In this document: positions 50,750 to 58,763 of the stretch, piece after piece
Layout: the number at the start of each line of letters is the position of its first letter
Position numbering within the stretch: the stretch's first letter is position 1
Source: an uncultured Rikenellaceae bacterium
GTDB taxonomy: Bacteria; Bacteroidota; Bacteroidia; Bacteroidales; Rikenellaceae
NCBI GenBank assembly: GCA_944326945.1
Contig: CALVFY010000005.1
Location: 1 to 64,000 of the forward strand
Length of the DNA: 64,000 nucleotides
Direction: 5' to 3'
Notes under the pieces: model-generated
Seen by the model: only the letters and a program-made list of their open reading frames with translations
What the model was told of the DNA's origin: nothing
Databases searched by the model: none
Position numbers and translations under genes: made by a program

Positions 50750-52021
50750 CTATAAAAGGCCCTGTTGGACAGGGGTCTCGATTCGGTCGGTAAGCACCAG
50801 GCGCAACAGGTTGATGGCATTGGCCGTTGCACGTTCGATGTTTTGTCTGCGCAGATGTCCGAAGACCATTTTCCGGGCGAAAACACCCTTTGCAGAGGCG
50901 ATGCCGATCCATACCGTGCCGACAGGTTTTTCCGGGCTTCCTCCCGAGGGACCAGCAATTCCCGTGGTGGAAATGGCATAGTCTGCGCCTGTGATACGGC
51001 GTACGCCGGCAGCCATCTGCTCGGCAACCTGTTGACTGACAGCTCCATAGTGTTTCAGATCGTCGGCGTGGACGCCCAGCACCTGTTCTTTGACGGAGTT
51101 GCTGTAGGAGACCACACTGCCCAGAAAATATTCCGACGCTCCCGGCATGGAGGTAAAGGCACTGCTCAAGGCACCTCCCGTACACGATTCTGCCACAGCC
51201 AGTGTGGCTCCTCGCCGATGCAGTAATTCGGCCGTGATCGAGGCTACCGTGTCATCGCCGTATCCGATTACGTAGGCCGGAATCAGGGCTTCGAGACGGG
51301 CGAATTGACGGTCTATCTCCTCCTGGGCCATCTTTTGGTCGGTATCGTACGCCGACAGACGCAGTCGTATCTGGGACGGATTGGGCAGATAGGCCAGTTT
51401 CAGAAATGCCGGCAGAGAATCCTCCCACGGGGCGATTTTCAGGGCCAGAGCCGATTCGGCCAGTCCGAAGGTGATAGCCGTTTTATGGACTACCGAACGC
51501 AGGGAAAAGTGTTCCCGGATACGGGGGAGTACCTCATCATTGATCAGGGGCATCATTTCAAAAGGTACGCCCGGCAGGGAGACCAATATTTTCCCATTCC
51601 GTTCGAACCACATGCCCGGAGCCGTTCCGTTGTGGTTCATGAGCACCGTACAGCATTCGGGAACCAGGGCCTGGGCCTGGTTCAACTCGTTGAATGCAAT
51701 TCCCCGTTTGGTCATCAGCGTACGGATAAACTCGAAAGTAGGTTCGTGTCGTACCAGTTTGCTGCCGAAGTAGTCGGCCAGTGTCTTTTTCGTGATATCG
51801 TCTTTGGTGGGGCCGAGGCCTCCCGTTACGACCACCAGGTCGTTTCCCCGGAGAGCTGTGTCGATCGTGTCGATGATCTGGGTGCGGTCGTCTGCGATCG
51901 AAATCTTGCTGCTCACCGTAATTCCCGTTTCGTTGAGACGTTGGGAGATCCACGCCGAATTGGTGTCGACGATCTGACCGATCAGTATTTCGTCTCCGAT
52001 GGTGATGATTTCAGCTTTCAT
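50750..52021 (-). CDS. cinA: CinA-family protein (nicotinamide-nucleotide amidohydrolase type)
   Basis: The 423-residue protein has two domains. The N-terminal molybdopterin-binding-like (COG1058) half has AEIITIGDEILIGQIVDTNS and VVVTGGLGPTKDDITKKTLA. The C-terminal CinA amidohydrolase half has LHRRGATLAVAESCTGGALS and STTGIAGPSGGSPEKPVGTV. The two-domain form deamidates NMN (pyridine nucleotide recycling) and may also act as an ADP-ribose pyrophosphatase. It overlaps the pyrD stop by 4 bases, so translation is likely coupled. Confidence 0.95.
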   Translation of the reverse strand: MKAEIITIGDEILIGQIVDTNSAWISQRLNETGITVSSKISIADDRTQIIDTIDTALRGNDLVVVTGGLGPTKDDITKKTLADYFGSKLVRHEPTFEFIRTLMTKRGIAFNELNQAQALVPECCTVLMNHNGTAPGMWFERNGKILVSLPGVPFEMMPLINDEVLPRIREHFSLRSVVHKTAITFGLAESALALKIAPWEDSLPAFLKLAYLPNPSQIRLRLSAYDTDQKMAQEEIDRQFARLEALIPAYVIGYGDDTVASITAELLHRRGATLAVAESCTGGALSSAFTSMPGASEYFLGSVVSYSNSVKEQVLGVHADDLKHYGAVSQQVAEQMAAGVRRITGADYAISTTGIAGPSGGSPEKPVGTVWIGIASAKGVFARKMVFGHLRRQNIERATANAINLLRLVLTDRIETPVQQGLL

Positions 52022-53091
52022 AACCGACTTGAGCTTGATGGTTGTTCTTTAGGCGATTCGGCCACTGTTTTCAGGTGTTTGCATATCTGTTTTACGAAGC
52101 TGGGGCCGTTGTATATAAATCCCGTGTAGACCTGTACCAGACTGGCTCCTGCTTCCAACATGCGTTGGGCGTCTTCGGGAGACATCACTCCTCCCACTCC
52201 GATGATCGGATAACGTCCTTCGGTCCGGGTGTGAATGTAACGTACCATCTCCAGAGAGCGTTCGGTGAGGGGTGCTCCGCTCAAACCTCCGTTTCCAATG
52301 GCGGCCACGGTCTTGGGGTTGGTCTTCAGACCCTCGCGAGAGGTGGTGGTATTGGTTGCCACGATACCGTCGAGACCCGTTTCGGTCAGTACGCTGATGG
52401 CGTCGTCGAGTTGGGCGGTGGTAAGATCGGGTGATATTTTGAGCAGGATCGGGCGATACTGATTCTGTCCGCGACGGAACTCCAACAGTCCTTCCAGGAT
52501 CTCTTTCAGGTGCTCTTTGTCTTGCAGGGAGCCCAATTTGGCGATGTTGGGGCAGCTGACATTCACTACGAAATAGTCTACGTATTGATACAGGCATCGG
52601 AACAGTTTCAGATAGTCGGCAGCGGCCTCTTCGTTGGGGGTCAGCGTGTTTTTTCCCAAATTGCCGCCGATGATCAGGCCCGGACAACGGTTCCGCAGAT
52701 TGCGAACCATATTTTCCATACCGTGGTTATTGAATCCCATGCGATTGATCAGAGCCTGGTCTTCCGGCAGGCGGAACAGTCGAGGACGGGGATTCCCCGG
52801 TTGAGGTTTGGGGGTAACGGTGCCTACTTCCACAAAGCCGAAACCCAGTGCGGCGATTTCGCGATAGACTTCGCCGTTTTTGTCGAATCCTGCGGCCAGA
52901 CCGATGGGATTGGGAAATCGCATGCCGAATACTTCGCGTTCCAGCGACGGATGACGATAGGAAAAGCAGGCTCGCAGCAGGGCTCGGCTTCCCGGCAGAT
53001 AGTGACAGAGTTTCAGCAGGGCCACGATCAGGTGGTGGATGCGTTCCGGCGAGATCAGAAAAAGAATCGGACGTAAAAAGTGTTGATACAT
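52018..53091 (-). CDS. pyrD: Dihydroorotate dehydrogenase (quinone), class 2
   Basis: ATG 53091 starts MYQHFLRPILFLISPERIHH, the amphipathic N-terminal helix that anchors class 2 enzymes to the membrane; a TTG at 53130 would lie in the promoter. The 357-residue protein has GLAAGFDKNGEVYREIAALG, FVEVGTVTPKPQPGNPRPRL, FVVNVSCPNIAKLGSL (catalytic serine in NVSCPN) and the FMN phosphate site IGVGGVMSPEDAQRMLEAGA. It oxidises dihydroorotate in pyrimidine synthesis, with electrons going to menaquinone. Confidence 0.95.
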   Translation of the reverse strand: MYQHFLRPILFLISPERIHHLIVALLKLCHYLPGSRALLRACFSYRHPSLEREVFGMRFPNPIGLAAGFDKNGEVYREIAALGFGFVEVGTVTPKPQPGNPRPRLFRLPEDQALINRMGFNNHGMENMVRNLRNRCPGLIIGGNLGKNTLTPNEEAAADYLKLFRCLYQYVDYFVVNVSCPNIAKLGSLQDKEHLKEILEGLLEFRRGQNQYRPILLKISPDLTTAQLDDAISVLTETGLDGIVATNTTTSREGLKTNPKTVAAIGNGGLSGAPLTERSLEMVRYIHTRTEGRYPIIGVGGVMSPEDAQRMLEAGASLVQVYTGFIYNGPSFVKQICKHLKTVAESPKEQPSSSSRL

Positions 53092-53127
53092 ATCGTCTAT
53101 AGTGAATCGTTTGAGGATTGACCGTTG

Positions 53128-53135
53128 CAAAGATA
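53128..53135 (-). promoter_or_regulatory. -7 box of pyrD-cinA
   Basis: The minus strand reads TATCTTTG, an exact match, directly after the pdxB stop and 37 bases before ATG 53091. Confidence 0.55.
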
Positions 53136-53136
53136 A

Positions 53137-54216
53137 TTAAAAATATTCTTCGCGATAGGGGTAGTGGTTACGCATGGCTTCAAACTGTTCGGGAGACTCT
53201 TTCAGCGATCGGCTTTGTGATTCGATATCGAAATAGGTGTCGATCGAGGAGAGCAGTTCCTGCCAGTCGATCGGCCGAGGTATGGAGGGGGTGACTTCGC
53301 CGTGGGGATACCAGTCGGTCAGTGGCAGTTGATAGTGGCGGGCCAGAGCGCGGACAATCATCGACGAAGCATTGGCTTTCCCCTGTCGGGAGTAGCCGGC
53401 AATGTGAGGCGTGGCGAGCAGAGTGCGGCGAAGCAACTGACGATCGATTTCCGGTTCGTGTTCCCAGGTATCGATGACACAGCGGACGGGCATCGGTCGT
53501 TTCTCCTTTTCCTCTCGACGAAGAAATTCCAGCAGGGCGTCTCCGTCCACCACTTCGCCGCGTGAGGAGTTGAGTAGCAGTGTGCCGGGCTTCAATTTCT
53601 CGAAAAATTGCCGGTCGGCCATGTGGAGTGTGGTATCATCCCCCGTACGGTTCAAGGGTACATGGAACGTGATGATGTCGGCTTCTTTGGCGATCTGATC
53701 CAGCGAAACGAAATTCACGGGTGCAAGCGGATTATGGTGATCCGGAATATGGGTTGCGGCTTCTCGTTGTCGAGGGGGGTCGCAGCACAGCAGACGGAAA
53801 CCCCACTGTTGGGCATAGGCGGCCACCAGTGAACCTACGTGACCCACACCGACAACTCCCAGGGTTTTCTGATTCGGGGTCCATTTCCCTTCTCTTCCGG
53901 CAAAGGCCAATACGGCACCGACCCACTGGAGAACTCCGCGTGCATTGCAGCCGGTGGCTGTTTCGACAGTGATTCCGCGGGAGCGACAATACTCCCGGTC
54001 GATGTGATCGAATCCGATGGTGGCCGTTCCGATGAAGCATACCCGGGAATTTTGCAGCAGAGAACGATCGCAACGTGTCCGTGTACGTACGATCAGGGCG
54101 TCTGCATCGGCCACATCATTTGCGGAGATGGCTTTCCCTGGCAGATAAACCATCTCGGCATAAGGTTCCAAGACTCCTTTTAAAAAAGGTATGTCGCAAT
54201 CAGCTACGATTTTCAT
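53137..54216 (-). CDS. pdxB: 4-phosphoerythronate dehydrogenase PdxB
   Basis: ATG 54216 (MKIVADCDIPFLKGVLEPYA) is the conserved start; the ATG at 54225 lies inside the -7 box. The 359-residue D-2-hydroxyacid dehydrogenase has NAxGCNARGV-type sequence (ETATGCNARGVLQWVGAVLA), a Rossmann loop GVVGVGHVGSLVAAYAQQWG and the catalytic EHxxH-like end (DTWEHEPEIDRQLLRRTLLA, then TPHIAGYS). The long C-terminal dimerisation part separates PdxB from SerA. It oxidises 4-phosphoerythronate in pyridoxal phosphate synthesis. Confidence 0.93.
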   Translation of the reverse strand: MKIVADCDIPFLKGVLEPYAEMVYLPGKAISANDVADADALIVRTRTRCDRSLLQNSRVCFIGTATIGFDHIDREYCRSRGITVETATGCNARGVLQWVGAVLAFAGREGKWTPNQKTLGVVGVGHVGSLVAAYAQQWGFRLLCCDPPRQREAATHIPDHHNPLAPVNFVSLDQIAKEADIITFHVPLNRTGDDTTLHMADRQFFEKLKPGTLLLNSSRGEVVDGDALLEFLRREEKEKRPMPVRCVIDTWEHEPEIDRQLLRRTLLATPHIAGYSRQGKANASSMIVRALARHYQLPLTDWYPHGEVTPSIPRPIDWQELLSSIDTYFDIESQSRSLKESPEQFEAMRNHYPYREEYF

Positions 54217-54222
54217 AACCCC

Positions 54223-54230
54223 CAAAGATA
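54223..54230 (-). promoter_or_regulatory. -7 box of pdxB, at the start codon
   Basis: The minus strand reads TATCTTTG, exact consensus, ending 6 bases before ATG 54216. The mRNA is probably leaderless or nearly so. Confidence 0.5.
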
Positions 54231-54254
54231 CATATTAAAAGCGCAGGATGTATC

Positions 54255-54290
54255 GAAAAAACTTCCGCCGCAGAAAACTGCGGCGGAAGT
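54255..54290 (-). terminator. Orphan strong terminator on the minus strand
   Basis: A perfect 13-base stem ACTTCCGCCGCAG/CTGCGGCGGAAGT (54261-54290) has a 4-base loop and, on the minus strand, is followed by a T-run (54255-54260). It lies upstream of the pdxB promoter, so it ends some other leftward transcript that is not identified. Confidence 0.75.
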
Positions 54291-54493
54291 ACCCAACTTA
54301 ATGTATTGATTATGAAAAAAATTAAAAATCTTTAACCTATGTTGTCGCAACTATATTAAAGATTCTCCTATAAAACGTAAACCGGCAGGATGGTATTGTG
54401 GAAAATCTTATAATTTTAATTGTTTTTATAATTTTTGCTTATAATCAACTGGGGCTCAGAGGCGGTTTTTCTGACTGAAAATCTAAATTTTGT

Positions 54494-54501
54494 TACTTTT
54501 G
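54494..54501 (+). promoter_or_regulatory. -7 box of the agmatinase-like gene
   Basis: TACTTTTG matches TAnnTTTG, 35 bases before ATG 54536. Confidence 0.5.
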
Positions 54502-54535
54502 TGGACGAATTAGGTATGTTTTATGCAGGTGAATT

Positions 54536-55582
54536 ATGGATATGAAGGATTTTGATCCCGACGGAACGGGACTCGATAATGGGAATTATTTCGGATTGCC
54601 CTGTACGGCGGAGGAGTCTCGATTGGTATTGCTCTCCGTCCCCTGGGATGTGACGGCTTCCTATGGAGGCGGGGCGGCTTACGGGCCGGATGCGATTATC
54701 GGAGCCTCTTCCCAGCTCGATCTTTACGACGGATTTTATCCGGGTGGTTGGCGAGAGGGGATCGGCACCGTGGGGATCGAATATTCGATTCAGGAACGGA
54801 GTGCCCTGTTGAGGAGTGATGCCCAGAAAGTGATGTCGCATCTGGAATCGGGCGGTTCTCTGGGGGATGATTATGTGAAGAGGAAGATTGCCCGAGTTAA
54901 CGAAGGATCGCGTTGGCTGAACGATCGGGTGTACGAAGAAGCCAGGGGATGGCTCGAACAGGAAAAATTGGTAGGCCTGGTGGGAGGGGACCATAGTACA
55001 CCGCTGGGTTTTGTTCGGGCATTGGCCGAACGAAAAGGTTCGTTTGGCATTTTGCATGTGGATGCTCACCGCGATTTGAGAGCCGGTTATGAAGGGTTCG
55101 ACTATTCGCATGCCTCGATCATGTATAATATATTAAAAGAGGTATCCGGGGTGGAACGGTTGGTGCAGGTGGGTGTACGGGATTTCTGTGACGGGGAGCA
55201 GACGTTGGCCGAAGAGGATCCTCGGGTGGTGTCGTTCGATGATTATCTGTTGGCTCGGGGACGTTTCGAGGGAATGACCTGGAGAGAACAATGTGCCCGG
55301 ATCGTGGAGTGTCTGCCCCGGCAGGTCTATGTGAGTTTCGATATAGACGGTCTTTCGCCCGATCTTTGTCCGCACACGGGGACTCCCGTAGCCGGTGGAC
55401 TTTCGTTTCATGAGGCTGTCTATCTGTTGAATGCGGTGGCGGAATCCGGATGTCGGATCGTGGGATTCGATCTGTGTGAAGTGGCGCCGAGGGCCGACCA
55501 TGAGGATGAATGGGATGCCAATGTGGGTGCCCGTGTCCTCTATAAACTTTGTAATTTCATGTTGAAAAGCAATCCGAAATAA
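54536..55582 (+). CDS. Ureohydrolase (agmatinase/arginase/formimidoylglutamase family)
   Basis: The 348-residue protein carries all manganese-binding motifs of the family: VGGDHSTPLGF, LHVDAHRDLRAGYEGFDYSH and YVSFDIDGLSPDLCPHTGTP. The PVAGGLSFHEAVYLL segment and GFDLCEVAPRADHEDEWDAN complete the fold. It hydrolyses a guanidino or formimino group, giving urea or formamide. The DxHxDLR spacing and GTPVAGGL favour agmatinase or formimidoylglutamase over arginase, but the substrate is open. The N-terminal 60 residues are longer than in typical agmatinases. nhaA follows 3 bases after its stop, so the two are an operon. Confidence 0.88.
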   Translation: MDMKDFDPDGTGLDNGNYFGLPCTAEESRLVLLSVPWDVTASYGGGAAYGPDAIIGASSQLDLYDGFYPGGWREGIGTVGIEYSIQERSALLRSDAQKVMSHLESGGSLGDDYVKRKIARVNEGSRWLNDRVYEEARGWLEQEKLVGLVGGDHSTPLGFVRALAERKGSFGILHVDAHRDLRAGYEGFDYSHASIMYNILKEVSGVERLVQVGVRDFCDGEQTLAEEDPRVVSFDDYLLARGRFEGMTWREQCARIVECLPRQVYVSFDIDGLSPDLCPHTGTPVAGGLSFHEAVYLLNAVAESGCRIVGFDLCEVAPRADHEDEWDANVGARVLYKLCNFMLKSNPK

Positions 55583-55585
55583 CGT

Positions 55586-56935
55586 ATGGCGAGAGAGATA
55601 GGCTTCCGACGTAAACGTGTTTTTTATGAATGGAATAGGCGTAAGGACTATTTTATGAGTAGCCTTTGGGCCGGAGGGGTGGTATTGGTGATTTTTGCCG
55701 TGGTGGCTCTGGTGCTGGCCAATCTCGACGCTACGCGGGAGATTTATCATCATGTTCTTCTGGCAAAATTGACCGTGGGGTTCGATGGATTCGCGCTCTC
55801 CCGTACGGTGGAAGAGTGGATCAACGACGGATTGATGGTGATCTTCTTCTTTGTGGTGGGATTGGAGATCAAACGTGAGATCATGGCCGGACAACTTGCC
55901 AGTGTGAAACAGGCGGCACTGCCCGTGGCGGCTGCCGTGGGTGGAATGGTGGTTCCGGCGCTGATTTTCGTGGCATTCAACGGAGGGACCCCCTATGCTT
56001 CCGGTTGGGGAATTCCGATGGCGACGGATATTGCTTTTGCCATTGGTGTGTTGTCGTTGTTGGGAAACAAGGTCCCCGTTTCGATGAAGATATTTCTGAC
56101 GGCATTGGCCATTGTGGACGACTTGGGCGCTATTCTGGTGATCGCTCTTTTCTATACGGCTCAGATCAATTTCGCGGCATTGGCTGCTGCGGCTTGTGTG
56201 TTCCTGTTGCTGGTACTGCTGAATCGCTTCCGGGTGTATAAGATGCGCTACTACATGATTCCCAGTCTGTTGTTGTGGATATTGTTTCTCCATTCGGGAA
56301 TCCATGCCACTATCGCCGGTGTGTTGATCGCCATGACTCTGCCGGCCGAACCTCGTTACAGTCGCAAGTATTTTCTCTATAAATCGCGTTTTTTGTTGGA
56401 GAATTTCCGACACAACGATCGGGAAGGAGTGGAGGTACTCTCCAATCATCGGCAATTCCATGATCTGTATGCCTTGCGTCGCATAGCCGGGGAGTCGATC
56501 AGTCCCATGCAACGGCTTGAACATGCTTTGACTCCGGTAGTCAATTTCTTGATTATGCCTGTTTTCGCCTTGGCGAATGCGGGAGTGTCGCTCGAGTCGC
56601 TGGCCGATCTTCGAATTTTCAGTACCTCGTTGGGGAGGGGTATCTTCTGGGGATTGGTGGTCGGTAAACCGTTGGGTATTGTACTGGCCAGTTGGATCGC
56701 CATTCGGAGTGGAGTGGCTGTAATGCCGAAAGCTTCCGGTTGGCGGGTTCTCTGTGGGGTGGCCTGTCTGGGCGGAATCGGATTTACGATGTCGATCTTT
56801 ATCGATAACCTGGCTTTCGGAGGGACTCCGTTTGTGGCCCCCGGAAAGATTGCCGTACTGGCGGCTTCGCTGTGTGCCGCTGTGCTGGGGGCGATTTTGA
56901 TCGGACTGTTGGCAAAAAGACCGTCCGGTCGCTGA
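55586..56935 (+). CDS. nhaA: Na+/H+ antiporter NhaA
   Basis: The 449-residue polytopic protein has the NhaA landmarks EWINDGLMVIFFFVVGLEIK, GWGIPMATDIAFAIGVLSLL and LTALAIVDDLGAILVIALFY (the adjacent Asp pair that binds Na and protons). It also has IAGVLIAMTLPAEPR and GIGFTMSIFIDNLAFG. It expels sodium in exchange for protons at alkaline pH. It is longer than E. coli NhaA (388), mainly through a hydrophilic loop at about residues 260-310. It is translated right after the ureohydrolase gene. Confidence 0.95.
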   Translation: MAREIGFRRKRVFYEWNRRKDYFMSSLWAGGVVLVIFAVVALVLANLDATREIYHHVLLAKLTVGFDGFALSRTVEEWINDGLMVIFFFVVGLEIKREIMAGQLASVKQAALPVAAAVGGMVVPALIFVAFNGGTPYASGWGIPMATDIAFAIGVLSLLGNKVPVSMKIFLTALAIVDDLGAILVIALFYTAQINFAALAAAACVFLLLVLLNRFRVYKMRYYMIPSLLLWILFLHSGIHATIAGVLIAMTLPAEPRYSRKYFLYKSRFLLENFRHNDREGVEVLSNHRQFHDLYALRRIAGESISPMQRLEHALTPVVNFLIMPVFALANAGVSLESLADLRIFSTSLGRGIFWGLVVGKPLGIVLASWIAIRSGVAVMPKASGWRVLCGVACLGGIGFTMSIFIDNLAFGGTPFVAPGKIAVLAASLCAAVLGAILIGLLAKRPSGR

Positions 56936-56995
56936 AACAGAAATTCGAACGAAAATAAAATGGCGCAAAATGAATTAAAATTCGCTATAAATGAT

Positions 56996-57003
56996 TATGT
57001 TTG
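56996..57003 (+). promoter_or_regulatory. -7 box of the FKBP lipoprotein gene
   Basis: TATGTTTG matches TAnnTTTG, 50 bases before ATG 57053. Confidence 0.5.
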
Positions 57004-57052
57004 CATCTATTATTGAGGAAAACTGATTTTTAATTAAAATAAACAATTTCCA

Positions 57053-57751
57053 ATGAAAAAGATTTTTATTCTTCTGGGAGCAACGGCTGTGATCTTCAGC
57101 GCTTGCAACTCGGGTTCCGGCTCGTTGAAATCGGAGCAGGATTCGCTGGCTTATGCCATTGGTGTCGATCTGGGTTCTTACATCAAGAACGTGGATAGCA
57201 CGCTGAATATCGACGTGGTATCGGCTGCCATTAAGGATGTGTTGAAAAACAAATCCAAAATGGATCAAGAGGCTTCCTATGCTTTCCTGCGTGAATATTT
57301 TACCGTACGTAAACCCGCCAAGGCAAAGAAAGAGTCTGAAGAGTTCCTGGCTAAGGTAGAGAAGGAAAACAAGAATATTCAGAAGACCGAAAGCGGTCTG
57401 CTCTATGAGATCATCACCCCGGGTAGCGACGTGAAGGCTACCAGCGACAACGATACCGTACGTGTCATGTATAAGGGCGAATTGAAAAACGGTAAGGTGT
57501 TCGATTCCTCCTACGACCGTGGCGATACGGCTGAATTTGCTCTGAACCGCGTGATCAAAGGTTGGGGCGAGGGTCTGAAACTGGTCGGCAAAGGCGGTAA
57601 GATCAAACTTTGGATTCCTGCCGAACTGGCTTATGGCGAACAAGCTCCTCAGTCTATCGGCCCGAATCAGGCTCTGGTATTCGAAGTGGAACTTTTCGAC
57701 GTGATGCCCGGTCCTGCTGAAGAGGCAAAAGACGGCGCTGCTAAGAAATAG
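57053..57751 (+). CDS. FKBP-type peptidyl-prolyl isomerase, lipoprotein
   Basis: The 232-residue protein has a lipobox AVIFSACNSG (modified cysteine at residue 18) and an FkpA/Mip-like N-terminal helical dimerisation part (DSLAYAIGVDLGSYIKNVDS, residues about 28-105). The FKBP domain reads VRVMYKGELKNGKVFDSSYD, WGEGLKLVGKGGKIKLWIPA, ELAYGEQ and NQALVFEVELFDV. It should assist folding of exported proteins at the outer membrane or periplasm. A terminator follows it, and a cyclophilin gene comes next. Confidence 0.93.
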   Translation: MKKIFILLGATAVIFSACNSGSGSLKSEQDSLAYAIGVDLGSYIKNVDSTLNIDVVSAAIKDVLKNKSKMDQEASYAFLREYFTVRKPAKAKKESEEFLAKVEKENKNIQKTESGLLYEIITPGSDVKATSDNDTVRVMYKGELKNGKVFDSSYDRGDTAEFALNRVIKGWGEGLKLVGKGGKIKLWIPAELAYGEQAPQSIGPNQALVFEVELFDVMPGPAEEAKDGAAKK

Positions 57752-57774
57752 TGGGTCGTAAACGATAAAAAAGG

Positions 57775-57806
57775 GACGGCGATCTTTGGGGATTGCCGTC
57801 TTTTTT
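57775..57806 (+). terminator. Terminator after the FKBP gene
   Basis: GACGGCGATC and GATTGCCGTC pair (one G-U) around a 6-base loop and are followed by six T. Confidence 0.85.
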
Positions 57807-57818
57807 GTGCTTTTTTGT

Positions 57819-57826
57819 TACCTTTG
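57819..57826 (+). promoter_or_regulatory. -7 box of the cyclophilin gene
   Basis: TACCTTTG matches TAnnTTTG, 39 bases before ATG 57865. Confidence 0.5.
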
Positions 57827-57864
57827 TAAGGAAATAACCGATTGTGAAAAAAATCTTTTGATCT

Positions 57865-58302
57865 ATGAAATATGCATTGATAAGCACCGAAAAGGGTGAT
57901 ATGAAAGCCGAACTCTACGAGAAGGAGACTCCGGGTACGGTGGCTAACTTTATTAAACTGGCCCAGAGCGGTTTTTATGATGGCCTGACCTTTCACCGTG
58001 TTATCCCCGATTTCGTGATTCAGGGAGGATGTCCGCTGGGGACGGGAGCCGGTGGTCCCGGTTATACGATCAAGTGCGAGACTTCTGCCCCTCGGCAGTA
58101 TCACGATCGGGGAGTGTTGTCGATGGCTCACCGGGGAAAGGATACCGGAGGTTCCCAATTCTTTATTTGTCATAATCGTCAGAATACGGCTCATCTGGAT
58201 GGCGTTCATACGGCTTTCGGCAAGGTAGTCGAAGGACTCGAGGTGATCGATGCGATTCGGCAGGGCGATCTGATTCTGAGTATCAAAATAGTGGAAGAGT
58301 AA
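57865..58302 (+). CDS. Cyclophilin-type peptidyl-prolyl isomerase, cytoplasmic
   Basis: The 145-residue protein is a minimal cyclophilin without a signal. It has [40 protein letters not shown] (catalytic Arg in FHRVI and Gln in IQGG), [20 protein letters not shown] and [20 protein letters not shown]. It isomerises prolyl bonds in the cytoplasm, complementing the exported FKBP upstream. It is followed 15 bases later by the DUF3127 gene and probably shares its transcript. Confidence 0.95.
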   Translation: MKYALISTEKGDMKAELYEKETPGTVANFIKLAQSGFYDGLTFHRVIPDFVIQGGCPLGTGAGGPGYTIKCETSAPRQYHDRGVLSMAHRGKDTGGSQFFICHNRQNTAHLDGVHTAFGKVVEGLEVIDAIRQGDLILSIKIVEE

Positions 58303-58317
58303 AAACATGTAACGTAT

Positions 58318-58734
58318 ATGGAACTGGATGTTGTTGTAGTCAAGGTATTGGAACCGGTACGGGGTGTGAGCGCCAAAGGCGAATGGGTGCGTCAGGAGGT
58401 GGTGTTCGAACAGCCCAACGATTTCAACCGTAAGGTTTGTATCACTTTTTGGGGCGATCGGGCTCAGGAGGTGGCTTCGATGAAGCCCGGAGATGCCTAT
58501 ACACTGTCGGTGAATGTGGAATCGCGCGAATTCAATAATAAATGGTATACTTCGTTGCAGGCATGGAAGGTGACGCGTAAGGGTACTGAAGCCGCTGCTC
58601 CGGCCGGTTCGCCTGCTCCGTGGGCCTCGGCGGATGCTCCTGCTGCCGCTCCCGTGCGTGATCTGCCCCCGTTGGAAGGAGCTGCAGAAGGTGGTGCATA
58701 CAGGGAAGATCCGGTGGATGATCTGCCATTTTAA
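58318..58734 (+). CDS. DUF3127 protein (small OB-fold-like)
   Basis: The 138-residue protein begins with a five-strand pattern (VVVKVLEPVRGVSAKGEWVR, VCITFWGDRAQEVASMKPGD, YTLSVNVESREFNNKWYTSL). It ends in a proline/alanine-rich tail finishing DDLPF. DUF3127 proteins are Bacteroidetes-typical OB-fold candidates, and the acidic DDLPF end strongly resembles the C-terminal tip of single-stranded-DNA-binding proteins, which docks partner proteins. A nucleic-acid role is inferred from that; there is no direct evidence. It follows the cyclophilin gene. Confidence 0.8.
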   Translation: MELDVVVVKVLEPVRGVSAKGEWVRQEVVFEQPNDFNRKVCITFWGDRAQEVASMKPGDAYTLSVNVESREFNNKWYTSLQAWKVTRKGTEAAAPAGSPAPWASADAPAAAPVRDLPPLEGAAEGGAYREDPVDDLPF

Positions 58735-58763
58735 TAGACGGAGAACTAATTCGATGTGTTGAT

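Larger units (their letters stand above)
54217..54535. other. Divergent intergenic region with an orphan terminator
   Basis: This AT-rich interval of about 320 bases lies between pdxB (minus) and the agmatinase-like gene (plus). It holds the pdxB -7 box, a strong terminator whose U-run is on the minus strand, an otherwise unremarkable AT-rich stretch, and the agmatinase promoter. No convincing protein gene is present; a 7-codon frame at 54312 (MKKIKNL) has no support. Confidence 0.6.

Noticed and set aside
54312..54335. Seven-codon frame MKKIKNL as a leader peptide
   Set aside because: It is rich in A and could arise by chance; there is no run of regulatory codons and no terminator in the same direction after it.
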